From a virus, in IMG/VR virus record IMGVR_UViG_3300009177_000011, positions 1 through 56,243 of that record: 56,243 bases of DNA; one strand, 5' to 3'. A model generated the notes under the pieces. The model ran no database searches and was not told the origin of the DNA. It saw only the letters and a list, made by a program, of their open reading frames with translations. Both the position numbers and the translations under genes were made by a program. Below are positions 6,865 to 15,038 of the stretch, piece by piece (position 1 is the stretch's first letter; each line of letters opens with the position of its first letter).

Positions 6865-7692
6865 ATGAAAGCGAACATCTACATTATTGGCGGTGGGGGC
6901 GTGGGCAGCTGGCTCACCCCATCCCTCACTCTGCTCACTTCACCCGAGCAAATTACCTTGATCGACATGGATATGCTGGAAGAGAAGAACCTCGACCGGC
7001 AGCTGTTCACACCCAAGGATGTTGGACGCTCGAAAGCAGAAGCGCTGGCCGAGCGTTACCGGTGCCGCTTCCGGCACGATTGGTTCTGTGAAGGGCTGAT
7101 GGAGTTCGAGGAGGATGACTGGCTCATCGTGTGTGTCGACAATCACCGGGCGCGGCGTGCCGCTCTGGGTGAATGTGACCGCTACGGTTGCCGCGCCATC
7201 TTCGCAGCGAACGAGACACACTCGGCCGAGGCTTACTTCTACCAGCGTGACTGGCGGGACACAGCCATCGATCCGCGCGTTTACTTCCCGGACATCCTCA
7301 CGGATGCCAGTGGTGACCCGCGAGCCCGCGGCATAGGCTGCACGGGTGAAGCCCAGAAGGATAATCCCCAACTGGTCACCAGCAATGCACTGGCCGCGTC
7401 ACTCGCCGGCCATCTCTTCGCGCTGTGGCACCTCCACGCGCCGAAAGTCAAAGCCAAGACGATTCCGTCCCTTCCCTACCGTTTAGTCGCCAACCGCACC
7501 CGGCTGGAGACATTTCTAATCAAAGACAAACTACAAAACAAAGGACAAACCGATGAACGAGACAGATCCAATACCGCTACCGCCAGTGAGTCCATATCCC
7601 AACCCGATATACGCACCGGAGGAGACTTCAGCGACAGTATCGGCGAGCGAAACGCTGAGACAGCCGGAGCAGCTGCCGCAGGAGAGCATTGA
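6865..7692 (+). CDS. E1-like ThiF-family adenylyltransferase
   Basis: 275 residues; the start at 6865 follows GGAAGG. The Rossmann loop is GGGGVGS (residues 9-15), followed by IDMD (33-36), then NLDRQ (42-46) and Lys57. These match the nucleotide- and Mg-binding residues of ThiF/MoeB/E1 enzymes. VDNHRAR (91-97) fits the adenylation site, and Cys159 in GIGCTGE is the candidate thioester cysteine. It should adenylate and transfer the C-terminus of the ubiquitin-like protein at 5449. The last ~45 residues are low-complexity and overlap the next gene by 140 bp in another frame, so the functional protein may effectively end near 7550. Confidence 0.85.
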   Translation: MKANIYIIGGGGVGSWLTPSLTLLTSPEQITLIDMDMLEEKNLDRQLFTPKDVGRSKAEALAERYRCRFRHDWFCEGLMEFEEDDWLIVCVDNHRARRAALGECDRYGCRAIFAANETHSAEAYFYQRDWRDTAIDPRVYFPDILTDASGDPRARGIGCTGEAQKDNPQLVTSNALAASLAGHLFALWHLHAPKVKAKTIPSLPYRLVANRTRLETFLIKDKLQNKGQTDERDRSNTATASESISQPDIRTGGDFSDSIGERNAETAGAAAAGEH

Positions 7693-8371
7693 TATGGCCA
7701 CCAAGAAAGTCGAGGTGGGCATGGATGGCGCCAGCAAGACCGTCGAGGTCAAGGAGCCTCCCAAGAAAACATGCAACATGAAGGATGTGCTGCCAGTGAC
7801 AGTGATCCCTCTCATTGCTGCCAATCCCAAGAATCCCGTGATTCGTAACCTGCTGCTGGCACACTTGAAAGTGCCGGTGCCGGAAGAGTGCGACACGTTT
7901 GACAAGATCAAGGTTTGGATTGAACACAACATCAAGTGCGATAAGCCTGAGGACCCGATTGCACGCCAATATCGCATTCAACAGGAAGAAGAGGAGCGTC
8001 GTGCGCGTAACAGCGTCCAAGTCGCGGTGGCAGTGGAAGCCACCGATAGAGGCAGGTGCAATTATGCTCAGGACCAGAAAGGTGAAGGCGTAATTCCCCT
8101 GAACCGTGAACGCCTGGTTCGAATTGCCTCGGAGGCGGGTAATCCTTCTGACTTCTTTGAGTCAATCGAAACTGAGATACAGGATAACAGTCCGGGCGAT
8201 TATATCAGCATGAATGATGTGGAAGGCGCCTCCCGATATTACGACCATGAGGTCGACTACGACGACGACCAGGACTGCGCTGTGTCGTTGAAACCTGAGG
8301 GCAAAGAAGCTCTCAAAGCCGCGCTTCGAGAGGCTGACCCCGAGCTGTATCGCTCGCTTTTCGAAGAGTAA
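7553..8371 (+). CDS. Acidic hypothetical protein of the Ub-like cassette
   Basis: 272 residues. The start at 7553 has the typical ACAAAGGACA leader but overlaps the E1-like gene by 140 bp. A second start at 7694, two bases after the E1-like stop and preceded by GGAGAG, gives 225 residues. The N-terminus is proline-rich if the first start is used. The central region (KKTCNMKDVLPVTVIPLIA) is followed by helices. The C-terminal part has a segment GRCNYAQDQKGEG and a very acidic stretch (DHEVDYDDDQD), reminiscent of phage hypothetical families. Function unknown; its position between E1-like and JAB-like genes suggests involvement with the cassette. Confidence 0.6.
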   Translation: MNETDPIPLPPVSPYPNPIYAPEETSATVSASETLRQPEQLPQESIDMATKKVEVGMDGASKTVEVKEPPKKTCNMKDVLPVTVIPLIAANPKNPVIRNLLLAHLKVPVPEECDTFDKIKVWIEHNIKCDKPEDPIARQYRIQQEEEERRARNSVQVAVAVEATDRGRCNYAQDQKGEGVIPLNRERLVRIASEAGNPSDFFESIETEIQDNSPGDYISMNDVEGASRYYDHEVDYDDDQDCAVSLKPEGKEALKAALREADPELYRSLFEE

Positions 8372-8398
8372 ACCAACCAGTAAATCAAAGGACAGACT

Positions 8399-9598
8399 AT
8401 GGCAAAAATGAAGTTAAAGGGCGGAGTCATTGAGGACGACGCCTCCATCGAAGGTCTATTCGACTGCACGATGAAGTACGAAGTAAAAACCACCAAAGCC
8501 ACCATCGACTGGAAGGGACCCAAGATCCCGCCAGAAGTGTGGAATGAGGTACTCTCGTTCTTCCAGTGGTGCTACGACACCTACAAGAGCGAGTGCCAGG
8601 TGCGGCTGTTTGTCAGCCCCACGCTGCGGACATGGAAGGCTTACGCTTTCCCACAGGAAGCCAAGACGGGCATGACCGCTCGGGAGTTGGACAACGAGGA
8701 GAAGAACCGGCAGCGGGCCGAGTTGAATCTCAATCCGCCGGACTGGTACTACTTCGGCACAGTCCATCATCACTGCTCATCGGGCGCCTTTCAATCTGGC
8801 ACTGATGAAAACAATGAGAAAGATCAAGACGGCATTCACATCACCATTGGCCACATGGATAAGAAGGACAAGTACGACATCCATGGGCGGTTCTACCGCA
8901 AGGGCCTTGTGATTCAGGACGGCAACCTCGACATGAGTTGGTTCTGGGACGTGGAGGCTATACGCGCACAGTGCCCGTTGGCATTCCGGGAGTTCCTGCC
9001 GGCCGACTGGGCCAATAAGCAGGCGCGACGGCTGATGACCATTCCGCCCGCTGAGCTGGTGTTCCCGGACCAGTGGAAGCAGAACGTGATCGAGATTCCA
9101 ACTCCTCCGCCCACGGTCTACAACGGCACCAACAGTGGACACTACTACGGTAATTACCATCAGAATCGGGATGCAGGTCCATCGGTGTACTCGCCGGAGA
9201 CAGACCCGCTCTGGCAGCGCTGCCGGGCCGCGTGGAAGGAAATCCTGTATCGGTGTGTGAAGCACGAGATTGGGGAGGATGATATTGAACAGGGGCTCGG
9301 CGAGCTGGCATTGACGAACTTCGCGCCGAACATCATTGTGCACGCGTGCCGCCACCACAAAGTGGACCCGGAGGACTTGGAGAAGGATGGTCCGCTGAAT
9401 CTGCAACAAGCGTTGGTGGAGGAAGCACTCCAGCAGCAGAAAGATGCTGAGGACCTCAAGCAGAGGACTCAAGACCCAAAATCCAACCCCAGCACGGGAA
9501 GCAAAGGGGCCGGCGCTGGAAGCATGGGCGAAAGCGAAGGTCCGGGCACCGGGCTCACTGGTGAGGACCCAGACTGGTCCATCATCCACGGTATCTAA
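8399..9598 (+). CDS. JAB/MPN-type metalloprotease-like protein
   Basis: 399 residues with an ATCAAAGGACAG leader. Residues 120-136 read GTVHHHCSSGAFQSGTD. This contains the JAMM zinc signature H123-x-H125-x7-S133-x2-D136 used by JAB deubiquitinase-like peptidases, and Glu65 is a candidate for the upstream catalytic glutamate. The PRTRC protein A family has the same kind of domain. The C-terminal half contains a tyrosine/histidine/asparagine-rich linker and a long Gln/Asp/Lys helix with a glycine-rich tail, not part of a JAB fold. It would process or remove the ubiquitin-like protein encoded at 5449. Confidence 0.75.
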   Translation: MAKMKLKGGVIEDDASIEGLFDCTMKYEVKTTKATIDWKGPKIPPEVWNEVLSFFQWCYDTYKSECQVRLFVSPTLRTWKAYAFPQEAKTGMTARELDNEEKNRQRAELNLNPPDWYYFGTVHHHCSSGAFQSGTDENNEKDQDGIHITIGHMDKKDKYDIHGRFYRKGLVIQDGNLDMSWFWDVEAIRAQCPLAFREFLPADWANKQARRLMTIPPAELVFPDQWKQNVIEIPTPPPTVYNGTNSGHYYGNYHQNRDAGPSVYSPETDPLWQRCRAAWKEILYRCVKHEIGEDDIEQGLGELALTNFAPNIIVHACRHHKVDPEDLEKDGPLNLQQALVEEALQQQKDAEDLKQRTQDPKSNPSTGSKGAGAGSMGESEGPGTGLTGEDPDWSIIHGI

Positions 9599-9605
9599 CA
9601 AATCT

Positions 9606-9674
9606 GGGGACGTGCGGACCGCAAACGCGCGGTTGTGGACGGTCTTACTGTCCTTTGACCAGCCGCACGTCCCC
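9606..9674 (+). terminator. Large intergenic stem, 12-bp outer helix
   Basis: GGGGACGTGCGG (9606-9617) pairs perfectly with CCGCACGTCCCC (9663-9674). An internal stem ACCGC/GCGGT lies at 9618-9633. The arm is followed by TTCTTACTTTT. It closes the ubiquitin-like cassette and probably terminates or insulates it. Confidence 0.6.
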
Positions 9675-9691
9675 TTCTTACTTTTACCAAT

Positions 9692-10000
9692 ATGAGCATT
9701 GAAATTATCCAAGGCGGCGGACTCCCGGAATTGGCAGCGTTTATCGGTCATGCCATCGCCGGCATGCCACCCGGCGAAGGGCAGGCACATCTGGGAGCCT
9801 TCTTCGCCAACATTGTCGGCAACATCTCCCAAGAGCAGTGGGACAAACTCAAGGCCGCATCTCAGTTGCCATGTGAGTGTGGCGATCCTGACTGCAAGGT
9901 GGCCATCACCGCCATCATGGATGCGGGCGACCGGGCACGAGCGCAGTTCGCCAAATTCAAAGGCGTTGAGCCCGACGATGAGAAAGGCTTTACCACATGA
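9692..10000 (+). CDS. Hypothetical protein with CxCxxxxC
   Basis: 102 residues beginning 17 bases after the large stem, with no Shine-Dalgarno sequence. The first half is small-residue rich and helical; CECGDPDC (about residues 61-68) could bind zinc. The stop overlaps the next start as ATGA. Confidence 0.55.
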   Translation: MSIEIIQGGGLPELAAFIGHAIAGMPPGEGQAHLGAFFANIVGNISQEQWDKLKAASQLPCECGDPDCKVAITAIMDAGDRARAQFAKFKGVEPDDEKGFTT

Positions 10001-10248
10001 ACCTCCTTTCCAGCGTGGATGCGGCCAGCCTTTCGATTCTGAAGGACCCGTTTGATTCCAAGAATATCAACGCGGTCATGCTGCGGGCGTGGCGAATGCA
10101 CGACGGCACCTTTGCCCACTACGCCACCATTGAATTTAAGAACGGTGACACCAAAGGTGAGCAGAGAATCGATGCCGCCTCCTTTGACGAACTGATTTTC
10201 AAAACCAAGGCGTTCATTGAGACGCTAAAACCGAAAGTACACACATGA
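9997..10248 (+). CDS. Hypothetical protein
   Basis: 83 residues, coupled by ATGA on both sides, so it is translated together with the Rad52-like gene. A central strand pair (YATIEFKNGDTKGEQRI) is followed by a helix (FDELIFKTKAFIETL). A small accessory role in recombination is possible but unproven. Confidence 0.55.
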   Translation: MNLLSSVDAASLSILKDPFDSKNINAVMLRAWRMHDGTFAHYATIEFKNGDTKGEQRIDAASFDELIFKTKAFIETLKPKVHT

Positions 10249-11540
10249 GTGACACAACTGAAGATATGGAACATTACGACCCGTCCGAGTGGGCCGATCG
10301 ACAAGCAGCGGCTCAAGCAGCCGGACATGAACCGCAAGCGAACGAACCGATGCCAGTGATACAGGTGAGAGATAGGCCGCTTCCCGTGTCCACCGCGGTG
10401 GACAAACCGATCACCACGCCGGAACAGGCTAAGGTGGATGCGGTGGCCGGCCTGACCATGACCGCGTACGCCCGGGCGAGCGAGCTGAAGCTGACACCGG
10501 AGGAGCAGGAAAAGCTCCAGAAGGAGTTCCCGGATGAGGCCTTCCGACCCGGCGCAGCCGGCAAGGAGAACCTGCTTTACATCGAGCACGCGTTCCTGAG
10601 GGACCGGCTTAACGAGGTGTTGGGGCTCGGCCAGTGGTCGATCATCCCCCGCAAGCGTTGGGCTGAGGACTTTGAGATTCCGCCCAAGAACCGTGGCGAT
10701 GCCCCAGTGCAGGCCAGCCGGGTTTACGTGGAGGCCATGCTTGTAGTACGAGGCTGCTTTGTGGCTGAGGCGATTGGGGACATGGTGTACTACAAAAACA
10801 ACCAGTCCCAGAACTATGGAGATGCCGTGGAGGGGGCAAAAACTGCCGCCCTGCGTCGGTGTACCAAAGAGCTTGGCATTGGGCTCCAAGCGTGGAAGAA
10901 GGACTGGTGCCAGGGATGGTGGCAGCGCAACCCGAACGGTAGGACGTCCCATGGCCATCAGGGCGCGTCCGGCAATCGGCAGCCACAATCACCCTCCCAG
11001 AGCCGAACGGCAGCGCCAGCCCCCCAAAGCGCACCAAAGCCCGCCGCTAAAACCGCTGACTTGGTCCCTCCGCCAGCAGCTGAGGCTACCCAAGACCAGC
11101 GGACCCGGTTCATCGCCATGTTCCCGGGAACGGCGGCCGACTACGCTACGGTTTACTTTGTCGATAAAGGATGGCTGAAGAAGGGTGAAACCCTCGCTCA
11201 GTTGCCATTAAAGCACGTTCCGACCACCAGAAAGGTGGCTGAGGACCTCGTGGCGCAGGTGGACGCCTTCGCTTCCCGACCTCCAGCTGGTCAGGAGGAG
11301 GCATGGCGGTCCTTCAAGATGCCATGGGGCAAGAATAAGGACACCCCACTCGCTGAACTGGAAAAGAACTACCTGTTCGGACTTGTAATGAATTACGAGG
11401 TGGAGCGCGAGTATAAAGGCCAACCGAAGAGGGAAGAGGCCATCGCCAAGGACGAAGAGTTTCGTCGGATGCTCGACGATGCTGGTCGCCACTACGACTG
11501 GATTAAACAACGCGACCCATCCGACGATCGACCGGAATAA
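10245..11540 (+). CDS. Rad52-like single-strand annealing protein with ExoX-like C-terminal domain
   Basis: 431 residues. The core (about residues 105-225) contains LLYIEHAFLRDRLNEVLG, a strand pair, then GDAVEGAKTAALRRCTKELG, typical of Rad52/Rad22-type phage annealing proteins that pair single-stranded DNA during recombination. A Pro/Gln/Ala-rich linker follows. Near residues 358-400 the motif FKMPWGKNKDTPLAELEK matches the small domain found at the C-terminus of exonuclease X-like and related proteins. It pairs functionally with the nuclease at 13132. The palindrome at 10387 encodes Ser-Thr-Ala-Val-Asp in the disordered N-terminal region. Confidence 0.8.
   Translation: MSDTTEDMEHYDPSEWADRQAAAQAAGHEPQANEPMPVIQVRDRPLPVSTAVDKPITTPEQAKVDAVAGLTMTAYARASELKLTPEEQEKLQKEFPDEAFRPGAAGKENLLYIEHAFLRDRLNEVLGLGQWSIIPRKRWAEDFEIPPKNRGDAPVQASRVYVEAMLVVRGCFVAEAIGDMVYYKNNQSQNYGDAVEGAKTAALRRCTKELGIGLQAWKKDWCQGWWQRNPNGRTSHGHQGASGNRQPQSPSQSRTAAPAPQSAPKPAAKTADLVPPPAAEATQDQRTRFIAMFPGTAADYATVYFVDKGWLKKGETLAQLPLKHVPTTRKVAEDLVAQVDAFASRPPAGQEEAWRSFKMPWGKNKDTPLAELEKNYLFGLVMNYEVEREYKGQPKREEAIAKDEEFRRMLDDAGRHYDWIKQRDPSDDRPE
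10387..10404. repeat. 18-bp palindrome copy 2 (perfect)
   Basis: TGTCCACCGCGGTGGACA, perfectly self-complementary and read as STAVD in the Rad52-like gene. Confidence 0.95.
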
Positions 11541-11575
11541 TCAAATCGAGTGGAAGCGAGAGAAATAACCAATTT

Positions 11576-11648
11576 CCAGATGGGGTGGACACAGAGCCTT
11601 GTAGCTACGTTCGATCCGTAGTCAGGAGTCAAACAGAGCCCCGTCTGG
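11576..11648 (+). other. Structured intergenic RNA element
   Basis: The 133-base gap after the Rad52-like gene contains CCAGATGGGG (11576-11585) pairing with CCCCGTCTGG (11639-11648), one mismatch. Inside is a 5-bp stem CTACG/CGTAG with loop TTCGATC. It sits just before the ACCAAAGGACA site of the next gene. It may be a terminator/attenuator or a 5' regulatory structure. Confidence 0.4.
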
Positions 11649-11673
11649 ATCAACCAAAAACCAAAGGACAAGT

Positions 11674-11961
11674 ATGATAATCAAATGGCTCAGAGATCTG
11701 CGACAGCAAAGGCTGGAAGCTGAAGCAACGCGTGCCGACGAGGCCCGCAAGATGGAACAACTGCTCACTGCCCGGGGTACCGAGCTGAAAGAAGCGCTTA
11801 TCAAAGCCGGCATTCACCCGTTCAGCCGGATCAACCGAAACCTCGAGGAAGAGTACGTCTTCATGTATGGCGTGTTCTACACCAGTATCGTGGAGGCAAC
11901 GATGACCGCGAAGGGTGCGTTTCTCATCAAATACTTAGAAGGGGGAAAGAATGAACATTGA
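11674..11961 (+). CDS. Hypothetical helical protein
   Basis: 95 residues with an ACCAAAGGACAAG leader. The N-terminal 45 residues are a basic/charged helix (LRDLRQQRLEAEATRADEAR). The rest is mixed. The end overlaps the next gene by 11 bp. No family recognised. Confidence 0.6.
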   Translation: MIIKWLRDLRQQRLEAEATRADEARKMEQLLTARGTELKEALIKAGIHPFSRINRNLEEEYVFMYGVFYTSIVEATMTAKGAFLIKYLEGGKNEH

Positions 11962-12160
11962 TGCCAAACGCGGAACGAGAGTCAAATGCGACAACCTCGA
12001 CGTAGATGTCGCCCAGTGGGGAAATAATGATTACCCCGCTGGCATCCTGGAAATCGGAAAGACCTATACGGTTGATCACACGGAAATCCATTCGCAGCAC
12101 ACCAAGGTCGTGCTGCAGGAGTTTCCCGACAAGAAGTTCAACACCGCCCACTTTGAATGA
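11951..12160 (+). CDS. Hypothetical protein, beta-rich
   Basis: 69 residues. GGGGGAAAG precedes the ATG. The order of strands (KRGTRVKCDN, GKTYTVDHTEI, TKVVLQEF) suggests a small beta barrel, similar in pattern to short phage proteins of unknown function. Confidence 0.6.
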   Translation: MNIDAKRGTRVKCDNLDVDVAQWGNNDYPAGILEIGKTYTVDHTEIHSQHTKVVLQEFPDKKFNTAHFE

Positions 12161-12170
12161 AAGGACATAT

Positions 12171-12398
12171 ATGAACGAAGGAAAATGCGGACTCGTAATC
12201 GAGTTCGAGAATGAAGAAAAGATGGCGGAGTTCGTTGAGGACTTGCGCTATCACGACGTACTCCCCCGAACCGCTGCGGTTTATCGCCGCGATGGGTTGG
12301 ATGGAGATCCTCAGTGGATTCTGAAAGCCGCCGGTTCCCGTCCCGATGACTGGCGACTGGTGGTGGAGAAAGTCAGTACAGAGAGGAGGGCGGTTTAG
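12171..12398 (+). CDS. Hypothetical protein
   Basis: 75 residues with a GAAAGGACATAT leader; start chosen on that basis. The beginning GLVIEFENEEKMAEFVEDL suggests a strand followed by a helix. A ferredoxin-like small fold is possible. Unknown function. Confidence 0.6.
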   Translation: MNEGKCGLVIEFENEEKMAEFVEDLRYHDVLPRTAAVYRRDGLDGDPQWILKAAGSRPDDWRLVVEKVSTERRAV

Positions 12399-12647
12399 AT
12401 GCCTCACACTGATTACGAACCTCACTATACCATCCAATTCACCGCGAACGAGTTCAGGCTCGTGACTCTTGGCTTGGCTGGTCAGTTAAAGGACGCTGAG
12501 GATATTTCCGCAGCGCGACAACTCAATACCCATCTCTGTCACCAGAGAATGAAAATGATCGAGGATGCACTCCAGAAAGCAAAAGCCGCCCTCGCCGGAG
12601 CGGAGAAAATCGAGAAAGGACAAAACAATGAGAGACAGCCCGTTTAA
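12399..12647 (+). CDS. Hypothetical helical protein
   Basis: 82 residues starting directly after the preceding stop. GAGGAGGG upstream is a strong ribosome site. The second half is a long helix (MKMIEDALQKAKAALAG). It overlaps the next gene by 20 bp. Confidence 0.6.
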   Translation: MPHTDYEPHYTIQFTANEFRLVTLGLAGQLKDAEDISAARQLNTHLCHQRMKMIEDALQKAKAALAGAEKIEKGQNNERQPV

Positions 12648-13128
12648 CAGAAGGATGGAGGCGGTGGCCGACATCGCCTTTTTTGCAGGATTGTATCGGC
12701 ACCACAGCAAGGATTCGCGCAAGGACATTGCCGACTACATTCAGTGGGCCGAGGAGTTCGAGTCGAATCGAGCGATCGACCTAGACGGCAACGAGACTTA
12801 CTTCGGTAAGGACTACATGACCGCCATCGAGCAGTTTGCATTGACCCGGCTCGAGGCTGAGGGAGCGCCCAAGCAGGCCAAGCTGCTGGTGGTCGCACTC
12901 GCGGATTTCTTGCGCGTGTGGACTGATGGACAGTTGCTGCACGACGTGGGTGAGCATCTCAGCTGTGAGGAATGCACTGTGTTGGAAGAATTGTTGCGTG
13001 CACACGGCTACCACGAGTCCGCTGACAACCTGGTCGATGGGCACGTAATGAGCGACGACCAAGGGGATGACCCAAAGCACCTTGAACGCAAGCGGGAACT
13101 GGAACGAATTAACGAAATACCTTTCTAA
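12628..13128 (+). CDS. Hypothetical protein
   Basis: 166 residues. The ATG at 12628 is supported by GAAAGGACA. It is mainly helical, acidic at the C-terminus (MSDDQGDDPKHLERKRELER), with a CEEC pair near residue 115. It lies directly before the PD-(D/E)XK nuclease. No family recognised. Confidence 0.6.
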   Translation: MRDSPFNRRMEAVADIAFFAGLYRHHSKDSRKDIADYIQWAEEFESNRAIDLDGNETYFGKDYMTAIEQFALTRLEAEGAPKQAKLLVVALADFLRVWTDGQLLHDVGEHLSCEECTVLEELLRAHGYHESADNLVDGHVMSDDQGDDPKHLERKRELERINEIPF

Positions 13129-13131
13129 CCT

Positions 13132-13986
13132 ATGCGAATTACCAATCATGCAAATCTGCCTGAGCCACTGGTTCGGGCCATCAGTGCGGACGACTACGAC
13201 AAAGGAGGCGCCGACTTCTCGGTGACCGAACTCATCAAACCTCCACGCATCGCTGCGCTGGAGCAGAAGCACTGGGAGGAGTTGGAGGAGGATGCGGCCG
13301 ACCGGCTGTGGCTCCTGATGGGCAAGGCCGGCCACGAAGTGCTGCGCCGTTCCAGTCAGGGCGGCATCGTGGAGGAGCGGTGCGTCGTTGAGTTGGACGG
13401 GTACAAAATCTCCGGCCAGCTGGATTACGCCAAGACTGAGGAATCGATCATCGACTACAAGTTCGTTTCGCTCTGGGCCATCCGGGACGGCATCAAACCG
13501 GAGTGGGACCAGCAGCTCAACTGTTACAAGTACATGTGCGAGCTGTACGGCGTGCCGGTGAAGGAGCTGAAGATCATCGCCATCCTGCGCGACTGGAACG
13601 TCAACGAGGCTAAGCGCAATCCTGAACTACCGCAGTCGCAGGTCGTAGTGATGCCTGCTCGCATCTGGACCAAGGAAGCAGTGGAACGGTGGATGCGAAC
13701 CCGCATCGCGCTTCACCTCAACGCTCGTAGTGGAGTTCTGCCCGAGTGCACGCCCGACGAAATGTGGGAACGACCCGAGCGGTTCGCGGTGATGAAGAAA
13801 GGCAATAAGAAAGCCAGCCGCGTGCTGGACTCCAAGCTGGAAGCCGGCCAGTGGATGGCCAGCCAACCCAACCCTTCTCAATTCGAAATCGAAGTGCGGC
13901 CAGCGGAGCGGCCACGCTGCGAAAATTACTGCTCCGTATCGCAGTTTTGTGAACAGTTCAAACGATGGAAAGGACAGAACAAATGA
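13132..13986 (+). CDS. RecB/Cas4-like PD-(D/E)XK nuclease
   Basis: 284 residues. The core has an upstream helix ending in a histidine (LMGKAGHEVLRR), then GQLDYA..., then IIDYKFV (about residues 95-115). This gives the D-x(n)-D/E-x-K active site of the PDDEXK superfamily, with QLNCYKYM as the following QxxxY-like motif. The C-terminal RCENYCSVSQFC resembles the cysteine cluster of Cas4/AddB-like nucleases, though only three cysteines are visible. It probably resects DNA ends for the Rad52-like protein at 10245. Confidence 0.8.
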   Translation: MRITNHANLPEPLVRAISADDYDKGGADFSVTELIKPPRIAALEQKHWEELEEDAADRLWLLMGKAGHEVLRRSSQGGIVEERCVVELDGYKISGQLDYAKTEESIIDYKFVSLWAIRDGIKPEWDQQLNCYKYMCELYGVPVKELKIIAILRDWNVNEAKRNPELPQSQVVVMPARIWTKEAVERWMRTRIALHLNARSGVLPECTPDEMWERPERFAVMKKGNKKASRVLDSKLEAGQWMASQPNPSQFEIEVRPAERPRCENYCSVSQFCEQFKRWKGQNK

Positions 13987-14330
13987 ATTATTCAAGTGCA
14001 GCGGCAAACCGAGCCGCCATTAAAATACGACAAGTCCCGTTTGGGCTCGCTGACACACTGGTGTCTTTGTTCGGGTCTGATGCGGCGGACAAAGAGCGTG
14101 CCGAGCAGATGATTCTCAACAAGCTGGCCCAGATAATCGATGACGAAACACACTGCGGCATCCTCTTGAGGATTGCCGAAGCCGCCAAAGAAATTCCCTA
14201 CGCCAACCAGACAGACGAGCTGCATCAGGCATTGTCACAATGGGAGCAGCTCACCAAACCAAAGTCAGAAGAGCCTGATCGAGACAGCGACTCTGTTCCG
14301 CTTGATCCAAGACTGAGAGGTAAAGCATGA
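13983..14330 (+). CDS. Hypothetical helical protein
   Basis: 115 residues. The start at 13983 is preceded by GAAAGGACAGAAC and overlaps the nuclease stop as ATGA. Mostly helical (ERAEQMILNKLAQIIDD) with a charged, probably disordered tail. Also coupled by ATGA to the next gene. Confidence 0.6.
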   Translation: MNYSSAAANRAAIKIRQVPFGLADTLVSLFGSDAADKERAEQMILNKLAQIIDDETHCGILLRIAEAAKEIPYANQTDELHQALSQWEQLTKPKSEEPDRDSDSVPLDPRLRGKA

Positions 14331-14566
14331 ATCGCGATCGATACGAAGAAGCGTGGACCAAGCTGTTGGCTGCGCGACGCAATGGCAACATCGAGGAAAT
14401 CTCCCGATGCGCCATGGACTTATCAACGACTGCCTTGGCTTTGCACCGAGAGCAGCAAGAATCACTGGGGCCGTGCAGCCACTTTATGGTGGCCAACGGC
14501 CACTGCATCAACTGCCACGAGCAGGTTTTTAAAACAATCAACCCGTACGACAGACCAAGCGACTAA
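14327..14566 (+). CDS. Small putative zinc-binding protein
   Basis: 79 residues. A helical N-terminal half is followed by PCSHFMVANGHCINCHEQV, where C-x-H and C-x2-C-H could form a zinc site. Coupled by ATGA to the upstream gene. Function unknown. Confidence 0.55.
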   Translation: MNRDRYEEAWTKLLAARRNGNIEEISRCAMDLSTTALALHREQQESLGPCSHFMVANGHCINCHEQVFKTINPYDRPSD

Positions 14567-14567
14567 A

Positions 14568-14996
14568 ATGAGAACATCAACAGACCACATCGAAAAATAT
14601 CGCAGAACCCAAGCTCACCCTGGCGGCATCCCGGAGATTCTCTGGACCACTGCTGAGGACGGCATGAACGGGGTCTTTGAAATCCCGTTCGCCAACAACC
14701 CCAAGGTCCACTTCCTGTGCATTGTCAGTGACGGCAGCGAGCCGGACGGCAAGATGGTGGACTGGGAGCACGTCTCGGTTCGAGCGCGTAGCATGAACGA
14801 GAAGAAGCGCATGTATGAGCGCGTGCCCAACTGGATGGAAATGTGCTGGCTCAAGGAGCAGTTCTGGAATGACGACGAAGCGGTCATCCAGTTCCACCCG
14901 GCGAAGTCGGAATACGTCAACATTCACCCGAATGTGCTGCACCTCTGGCGGTATCGGAAGGAAGGATTTCCGATGCCGGAGAAGTGTTACGTCTGA
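14568..14996 (+). CDS. Conserved phage protein (DUF7694-like)
   Basis: 142 residues. The second half carries HVSVRARS, then a PNWMEMCWLKEQFWNDDE stretch, then VIQFHPAKSEYVNIHP and LHLWR. This pattern is a widespread phage family I recall as DUF7694, of unknown function. The start at 14568 has no clear ribosome site but directly follows the previous stop. Confidence 0.65.
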   Translation: MRTSTDHIEKYRRTQAHPGGIPEILWTTAEDGMNGVFEIPFANNPKVHFLCIVSDGSEPDGKMVDWEHVSVRARSMNEKKRMYERVPNWMEMCWLKEQFWNDDEAVIQFHPAKSEYVNIHPNVLHLWRYRKEGFPMPEKCYV

Positions 14997-15038
14997 AAAG
15001 ATTGACAGAACAACTGTTTCATACTTGAATCACAACCT

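Noticed and set aside
5449-9598. Calling the cassette a full PRTRC plasmid-partition system
   Set aside because: No ParB nuclease-type protein or other PRTRC-specific members were found; only the E1/E2/JAB-like part is supported.
11605-11621. tRNA T-arm-like stem with loop TTCGATC
   Set aside because: A 5-bp stem with a typical T loop is present, but no matching acceptor, D or anticodon arms could be found around it.
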